From NCBI GenBank assembly GCA_964459305.1, contig CAYWNA010000176.1:1-27659 (forward strand): a stretch of DNA of 27,659 nt. The letters run 5' to 3'. The position numbers and the translations under genes were made by a program. This DNA is from CAYWNA01 sp964459305. GTDB taxonomy: Bacteria; Planctomycetota; Planctomycetia; Pirellulales; Pirellulaceae. The notes under the pieces are model-generated. The model did not search any database, was not told the origin of the DNA, and saw nothing but the letters and a program-made list of their open reading frames with translations. Every line of letters starts with the position of its first letter. Position 1 is the stretch's first letter. Shown here piece after piece: positions 23,236 to 27,659 of this stretch.

Positions 23236-23268
23236 GATACGGTCTCCAATCTTGCTGGTGGCTCCGGT

Positions 23269-23358
23269 CGTTTAACCGCAAGCCGGAGGCGGGCGCGGCG
23301 GGCGGTTGAGATTCGGCGTTTGCGGTCGGCCGCGCACGCCTCCGGCTTGCGGCTAAAC
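23269..23358. repeat. GTTTAAC-type REP pair (BIME-like), copy D
   Basis: The left arm starts CGTTTAACCGCAAGCC at 23269 and the right arm ends GGCTTGCGGCTAAAC at 23358. The spacer is longer and unlike that of copies B and C. Two substitutions (GCGGGCGCG in the left arm, GCTAAAC in the right) mark it as somewhat decayed. It is inside the presumed minus-strand operon. Confidence 0.88.
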
Positions 23359-23381
23359 AGTTTCTTCACGACGGCCTCCCG

Positions 23382-23951
23382 TTACCCTTCCGGATGTTCA
23401 AGTTGATTGAAATACTCATCCAGGCCGGCGCGGAACTCTTCCGGCAGAGACGGCCCCGAATCACCGACCGATTGCGTCACGTTGCGGTCTTCGCGCACTT
23501 CCTTTTCATTCACGCCGATGCCGAGCAGCGCCAGGGCCGAATCCAGGGTTGTCCCGCCACCTCCGCCGCCGGGGCTCGAACCTCCACCACCACCGGCACC
23601 GGGATTGATGCGACGCGATTGCAGCAGCAACTCGATGGCTTCCGTCTCCGCGCCCATGGCCTCCGAGCCGGTCTCCGGCCGGGCGAGAATCTCCGTCGCT
23701 TCGTTCATGACCGTGGCAACGGTTTCGAGCAATTTGATTTCGTAAGCGAACTGAACCTCGCCATCCGGCAACGCGCGAATCCGATCGTTCACTTTTTCCA
23801 CACGGTCCCGCAGACCATCTTGCGTATCGGACAGCTTCTGGGCCCCGGCACCGTACTCCTCCTCCGGCAACGCGGGTTTCGCTTGTTCCGCCACGCGAGT
23901 TTCCTCGCGCAGGTTGACTTCCCCTTCTAGGATCTGTAGCACTTCAAGCAC
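23382..23951 (-). CDS. C-terminal continuation of the DUF4175-like protein, or separate 189-aa protein
   Basis: The frame is the same as that of the upstream membrane protein; only the TGA at 23993-23991 separates them. The first possible start is a GTG at 23951 without a ribosome binding site. Protein-like sequence (SLPPSIVLEVLQILEGEVNL) already begins before that GTG. The product is helical and acidic (REETRVAEQAKPAL, RIRALPDGEVQFAYEIKLLE), then a Gly-rich run (GAGGGGGSSPGGGGGGTT), then a short end (LPEEFRAGLDEYFNQLE). I recall this section as the C-terminal part of longer planctomycete proteins, so a split gene is the preferred reading. A separately translated subunit remains possible. Confidence 0.65.
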   Translation of the reverse strand: MLEVLQILEGEVNLREETRVAEQAKPALPEEEYGAGAQKLSDTQDGLRDRVEKVNDRIRALPDGEVQFAYEIKLLETVATVMNEATEILARPETGSEAMGAETEAIELLLQSRRINPGAGGGGGSSPGGGGGGTTLDSALALLGIGVNEKEVREDRNVTQSVGDSGPSLPEEFRAGLDEYFNQLEHPEG

Positions 23952-23990
23952 AATCGATGGCGGCAGACTGTCGCTCGACTTCGAGCCCCG

Positions 23991-26645
23991 TCACGTACCG
24001 CCGCATGCAGGATCGACCAAATCCTCCGCCCAACGATCCATCGCATCGGACCAGTACTCGCATTGAGCGATCGACAAACCATGTTCATCGGGAATGTCAT
24101 CGCCCAGTTGCCGCAGGCCGCCGATCACGTCCTGCTCCTTCATGTCTTCCAAGACCGTCTTGAACTTGATGAATCCGCGGCGCTGGAAATAGGCCTGCAT
24201 GTCGTCCATGATCAGCGACACGTTGTAGGTGCTCTCGGCTTCAAGATCCGCCAGTTCACTGAGAACCTTCTTCTTTGGAGCTTCGATTCGAAACGATTTC
24301 AAGCCAAAGGAACCATCCAACTGATCGCCGATCCGGCCCCCAATGCGGTACTGCTCCCGCGAGGCCGCCTTCAGCCGCTTGACCAAGGTGCTACCTTCGA
24401 GATTGGCCAGGATGGCGTTGAGTTCGTTAGCGATCCTCTCAAACTCTGCCAGCAGGTCTCGTTGCTCGGCGACGGCTTCCTCCATCTTTTCGCCCGCGGG
24501 ACAAGGTGGCTCGTCCTTTGGGCCACCGCCGATCAGCGTCGTTGTGGGCAGCCGTAGCGGCGGCGATGGCTTCGATGTGTTGTCGTTGGGAGCCTGCTCC
24601 TTCGCGGTGTCCGCCGGCTGTTGCGTTGATTCCACATCCACGATCTGCGGAACCGCGGACGGTTTCGTCTTCTCGTCGGGCGAATCCTTCGACGGCGTCC
24701 CAGAGCCTGACGCGCGCACATTTCCAACCTTCGGCCCTTGGTTTCCCGGCTTGCTGGCAGCCACGTTCCGTGACTGAGCGGCTTCCTCCAGCAAATCCGC
24801 AACCGACGGCATGCGATTGGCCGCGATATCTTTGAGGACCTGTAGCATCTCGGCCCATCGATCAAGATGCCCAACGCCGAATTCCGGATTGCGGGACGCC
24901 TGACGGATCAGGTCCTCGCCCGCCGCCGTCAGATTCGACAGCCTGCGGCCATTCGCCCGTTCGGCTCCCGCTTGGTTTTCGATGCGCCGACGTGTTTCAG
25001 CTTGGTCTAGCTCCTCCGCCGTGAGATCTCGCAGTTGCTTGTTGGTTTCATACAACTGCATCTCGCGATCGCGGACTTCCAGCGATTGGCGATGCCATTT
25101 GCTCAACTGCTCGGTCATCCAAATGGCATGTTGCTCCGCGTTGAGCACGTACAAGACGTAGGTCGGCGAGTAGACCCGTTCGCGGCCCGGAAAATAGTCC
25201 TCGGTAAAGACCCGCAGATGGACCGGTTGCGGTTCGATGTCCAACGATTTCGCGGAGAACGTGCCGCCAATCTCAAGGGCGACCTTGTCGTTTCCGCCGG
25301 CCGCCAGGACACGCTCGCCTTTGGCGGGTGTCTTGATGACTGCATTGTCCAACCCTTGCCACTCCATTCCAACGCGCCGGACGCCAAAATCGTCGTGCGC
25401 CTTGACTCGAAAACTGAGCTGCTCCGAATCGAGCACCACCTTCGATCGCGGCAAGTCCTCACAGGCCAAGGACGGCGCTTCGTCATCGCATGCGGAGATT
25501 GCCAGCGTGAACGGCTCCTTGCCGGCAAGCCCATGCTCGTCTTCCCACCGGAACTCGATTTCCCGCGAGTCGTCAACATCCGTCGCCGGGCTCCGTATCG
25601 TCGCGGCCGACGGCGTTTGTTGTTGGCCATCGACCAGGGCGGTGGACAGCTTGCGGCTGGCGGTGGCAGCGAAGGTCGCGCGGCTCTTCTTGACCAAAGA
25701 GATCGATCCGCCACGTACGTCTTTCTTCAAGGGTTGCGTCCGCCCCAGGTACTCGGGCAGGGAGACATCGGCGACGATCGCGGTCAGTTCGGGCCGGAGT
25801 ACGGGTTCGACTCGCACCAAAAGTCTCGAATCGCCGATGCTAACGTGCAGGCGACCGCTGTCGATTTGTGCCGGCAGCTCGAATTCGTAGCAGCCGTCTC
25901 GAAGCTGCGCTCGAACCGGTCGCTGTTCGCCCAATCGGACCTGGCCGTGCGGCGGACGCCAGAGCGAACCTTCGGCCAAACGCACCGTCACGTTGAATGG
26001 TTCGCCGTGAGCAACGATCATGTGGTCGGGCAACGAGTCGACGGCGGCGAAGGTGTAACGCGGGGTGTTCGTCCACGGTGCGAGAAAACGTGCCCATGCG
26101 TTCGCGACAGCAGAGGGGAAGAACGCGGACAGGCCGATCGCCACGGCTAACGACATCGCGGCCAACGAACTCCACATGCGGTAACGCGAATTCGGCGTCG
26201 CATCACGGAAATCTCGTTTCTGGGCATCGTGTGCAACTTGCCGAATCGCAGCTTCACACAGCGTGCGCGATCGCGCCTGCTCGGTTTCGCTGTGTGTCAA
26301 TTCGATCACGCCCAGCAGTTGGTCGCCGACGTGAGGGAGTTTGCGGCTGAGCAATCGTGCGAGTTGCTCCAAGCGGCGACGACGCCAAATCCAACGGTGG
26401 AGATACAGCGGTACGATCGCGCATCCGCCCAACGCGGCCAGAAAAATGGCCACACGCATCCACGCAGGCGTATCCCAAAGACGATCCAACACAAAAACGC
26501 AGAGGAATGCCGCGATCACAGCGAACACGGCCACGCATGCCGCTTCGATCATCTTGATCGCCCAAACCCGGCGGCGAAAACCATGCAACTGCGCTTCCAA
26601 CGTTGTCGGCAGTTGCAGCGGATCCCGTGATTGTACGATGCTCAT
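23991..26645 (-). CDS. DUF4175-like large membrane protein
   Basis: This 884-aa protein has hydrophobic helices at about 29-52 (IKMIEAACVAVFAVIAAFLC), 62-82 and 157-178. A large presumably periplasmic region rich in beta strands follows (VAHGEPFNVTVRLAEGSLW, VDDSREIEFRWEDEHGLAG), then a long coiled-coil-like part (TEQLSKWHRQSLEVRDREMQ), a Pro/Ser/Thr linker and a second coiled region. This order matches the planctomycete DUF4175-type proteins that I remember from MoxR/BatA-like gene clusters; the upstream partners are not in this window. The ATG at 26645 is used because the longer frame to 26726 only translates repeat copy E (peptide HASGLRLN). The frame ends at a TGA that may interrupt a longer protein. 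Confidence 0.82.
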   Translation of the reverse strand: MSIVQSRDPLQLPTTLEAQLHGFRRRVWAIKMIEAACVAVFAVIAAFLCVFVLDRLWDTPAWMRVAIFLAALGGCAIVPLYLHRWIWRRRRLEQLARLLSRKLPHVGDQLLGVIELTHSETEQARSRTLCEAAIRQVAHDAQKRDFRDATPNSRYRMWSSLAAMSLAVAIGLSAFFPSAVANAWARFLAPWTNTPRYTFAAVDSLPDHMIVAHGEPFNVTVRLAEGSLWRPPHGQVRLGEQRPVRAQLRDGCYEFELPAQIDSGRLHVSIGDSRLLVRVEPVLRPELTAIVADVSLPEYLGRTQPLKKDVRGGSISLVKKSRATFAATASRKLSTALVDGQQQTPSAATIRSPATDVDDSREIEFRWEDEHGLAGKEPFTLAISACDDEAPSLACEDLPRSKVVLDSEQLSFRVKAHDDFGVRRVGMEWQGLDNAVIKTPAKGERVLAAGGNDKVALEIGGTFSAKSLDIEPQPVHLRVFTEDYFPGRERVYSPTYVLYVLNAEQHAIWMTEQLSKWHRQSLEVRDREMQLYETNKQLRDLTAEELDQAETRRRIENQAGAERANGRRLSNLTAAGEDLIRQASRNPEFGVGHLDRWAEMLQVLKDIAANRMPSVADLLEEAAQSRNVAASKPGNQGPKVGNVRASGSGTPSKDSPDEKTKPSAVPQIVDVESTQQPADTAKEQAPNDNTSKPSPPLRLPTTTLIGGGPKDEPPCPAGEKMEEAVAEQRDLLAEFERIANELNAILANLEGSTLVKRLKAASREQYRIGGRIGDQLDGSFGLKSFRIEAPKKKVLSELADLEAESTYNVSLIMDDMQAYFQRRGFIKFKTVLEDMKEQDVIGGLRQLGDDIPDEHGLSIAQCEYWSDAMDRWAEDLVDPACGGT

Positions 26646-26665
26646 GTCTTCGATTCCGTTTTCCT

Positions 26666-26748
26666 CGTTTAACCGCAAGCCGGAGGCGTGCGCGTCGGGG
26701 CGGGAGGCATGCACTCGGCCGCGCACGCCTCCGGCTTGCGGTTAAACG
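26666..26748. repeat. GTTTAAC-type REP pair (BIME-like), copy E, downstream of the RAYT gene
   Basis: Perfect 29-nt inverted arms lie at 26666-26694 and 26720-26748. The element ends 31 bases past the stop codon of the transposase gene and starts 20 bases before the start of the DUF4175-like gene, so it forms much of that gene's 5' leader. Confidence 0.92.
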
Positions 26749-26779
26749 ATCAGACGACGTGCGTCATATCCAATGTTCC

Positions 26780-27406
26780 TCAGTGGTACGCAATATGGCC
26801 GCCTTTCGGCAAGCCTGCAAAACGCGTAACGAACGACCATGTCTGCTGCTTCTTTCCTTCCAGGATCGGGTTGTGTTCAACGTAGTGAATGGCGTCCTCG
26901 ATTGCCTCTTCGCTATCGAGGTAGACGATCCCTTGATGTTCGGCCCGCATGCGAGGCGGGCGCTCTCCTTCTGCGACGAACCGAGCCATCGGATGGAGTC
27001 CCTCGTCGCAGAGTTGACGTGTCGAGGCACCTTTCAGCCGGTTGATGATCTGTTCCACTTTGTACGTGTGGCGGGCGATCACCAAATGCGTATGCTCGGG
27101 CAGGATCGAGCAGGCCCATATCGTGTAGTGACTGTGGTTGCAGGCGTCGGCGAATCCGGTGCCAATGGCCCGCGCCTGTACGCCAGTGAATTGGACGGCC
27201 GGATACTTGAGCGCCCGTCGAGCCTCTTCGCGACGAGCGACGTCGGCATCGGATAGCACAGCCAACTCGCGTCGATCGGTCGGCTTGGTCGTGCGGCCAA
27301 ACCTCAGCAACTCCCACTTGCCAACGAAATCGGACCAAGACCCACGCGGGTCATTGGGCATCCAGAAGCCATACGCGGCCAGGATTACGTGGTAGCCGTG
27401 AATCAT
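26780..27406 (-). CDS. REP-associated tyrosine transposase (RAYT, Y1 HUH/IS200-like)
   Basis: This 208-aa single-domain Y1 transposase has the HUH motif His105-Thr-His107 in SILPEHTHLVIAR. The candidate catalytic tyrosine is Tyr175 in AIHYVEHNPILEGKK, equivalent to the Y-x-x-x-N-P box of RAYTs. Family members nick and rejoin single-stranded REP DNA at a short sequence beside a hairpin. The gene is bracketed by two palindromic elements, copy E 31 bases after its stop and copy F 44 bases before its start, and four further copies lie elsewhere in the window. No IS200 terminal structure or tnpB is present, which fits a domesticated RAYT rather than an insertion sequence. The ATG at 27406 has GGAGG seven bases upstream. 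The protein appears full length with all key residues. Confidence 0.92.
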   Translation of the reverse strand: MIHGYHVILAAYGFWMPNDPRGSWSDFVGKWELLRFGRTTKPTDRRELAVLSDADVARREEARRALKYPAVQFTGVQARAIGTGFADACNHSHYTIWACSILPEHTHLVIARHTYKVEQIINRLKGASTRQLCDEGLHPMARFVAEGERPPRMRAEHQGIVYLDSEEAIEDAIHYVEHNPILEGKKQQTWSFVTRFAGLPKGGHIAYH

Positions 27407-27449
27407 GTGCGGCCTCCGTTGCTGACGGACAGGTCGATGTTCCGTGGTA

Positions 27450-27531
27450 CGTTTAACCGCAAGCCGGAGGCGTGCGCTTGGGATGAGGCGCCTGCACCCG
27501 GCCGCGCACGCCTCCGGCTTGCGGTTAAACG
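27450..27531. repeat. GTTTAAC-type REP pair (BIME-like), copy F, upstream of the RAYT gene
   Basis: The left arm begins CGTTTAACCGCAAGCC at 27450; the right arm runs 27503-27531. The arms match over 26 or more bases and the inner part of the left arm diverges (CGCTTGG). It lies 44 bases before the RAYT start. The remaining bases to 27659 contain no gene that I can support. Confidence 0.9.
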
Positions 27532-27659
27532 AGAAGATCCCATCTCCATGTTCACATACACCATCATATCAGTCCGACCACCTTCCGGCCCACCCAAAAG
27601 ACTCCCAGCAGGTAAGCGTTCACAGCCCAGTAACCGTATGACCGGCCCTTCTTAATCGT

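Noticed and set aside
23973..23993. Hairpin after the in-frame TGA taken as a SECIS element
   Set aside because: The stem is only five base pairs, starts four bases after the stop, and lacks a recognisable SelB-binding loop. Selenocysteine is kept only as something to exclude.
2842..27531. Palindromic repeats considered as a CRISPR array
   Set aside because: The copies are kilobases apart, are internally inverted, and no cas genes or regular spacers are present.
1..27659. tRNA or rRNA genes
   Set aside because: No cloverleaf with a conserved T-loop motif and no rRNA-like stretch was noticed on either strand; a covariance-model scan would be needed to exclude them fully.

Overview
The window looks like a chromosomal segment of a planctomycete, probably of the Pirellulales type. 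Four observations suggest this: a secreted PQQ-propeller/TPR giant, a DnaJ-like 'DPYHKWL...' protein, a DUF4175-type membrane protein next to a toroid (prenyltransferase-like) protein and a TlpA-type fusion, and many GC-rich palindromic intergenic repeats. This taxonomic call rests on remembered family resemblance, because no database search was possible.

Left part (1-8803): a small membrane protein and a possible 34-aa membrane microprotein lie on the minus strand. A translationally coupled pair follows: an HTH/EIIA-Ntr-like regulator and a degenerate receiver-like protein that starts at TTG. Next come a GT4 glycosyltransferase and, on the minus strand, a partner-switching pair (STAS antagonist plus HATPase kinase-like protein). 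The last block is an apparent operon of rimO, an ABC ATPase and an ABC-2 type permease.

Middle (8804-17475): a 1575-aa exported PQQ/TPR protein, an N-terminally truncated NIPSNAP remnant, and a DnaJ-like/TM/repeat protein broken by a one-base frameshift near 14814. A decayed group II intron follows: an RT fragment fused out of frame to the maturase domain, plus a domain V-like hairpin. It sits at the point where gene orientation flips.

Right part (17476-27406) is entirely minus strand. In transcription order it holds a REP-associated tyrosine transposase (RAYT), a DUF4175-like membrane protein whose C-terminal section is separated from it by one in-frame TGA, two related exported helical proteins with LTxxQ-like motifs, a toroid repeat protein, and a 925-aa exported protein ending in a WCGPC thioredoxin domain. 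The last five genes probably form one transcription unit for envelope functions.

The strongest system-level signal is the repeats. Six long inverted repeats (2842, 5270, 8910, 23269, 26666, 27450) each consist of two head-out REP-like units: a GTTTAAC head followed by an imperfect hairpin. Two of the six bracket the RAYT gene. A second family (995, 17355, 21390) has GTAG heads followed by 20-nt imperfect palindromes, which is the textbook REP layout, also paired as BIME-like elements. The window therefore appears to contain a REP/RAYT system with two REP classes.
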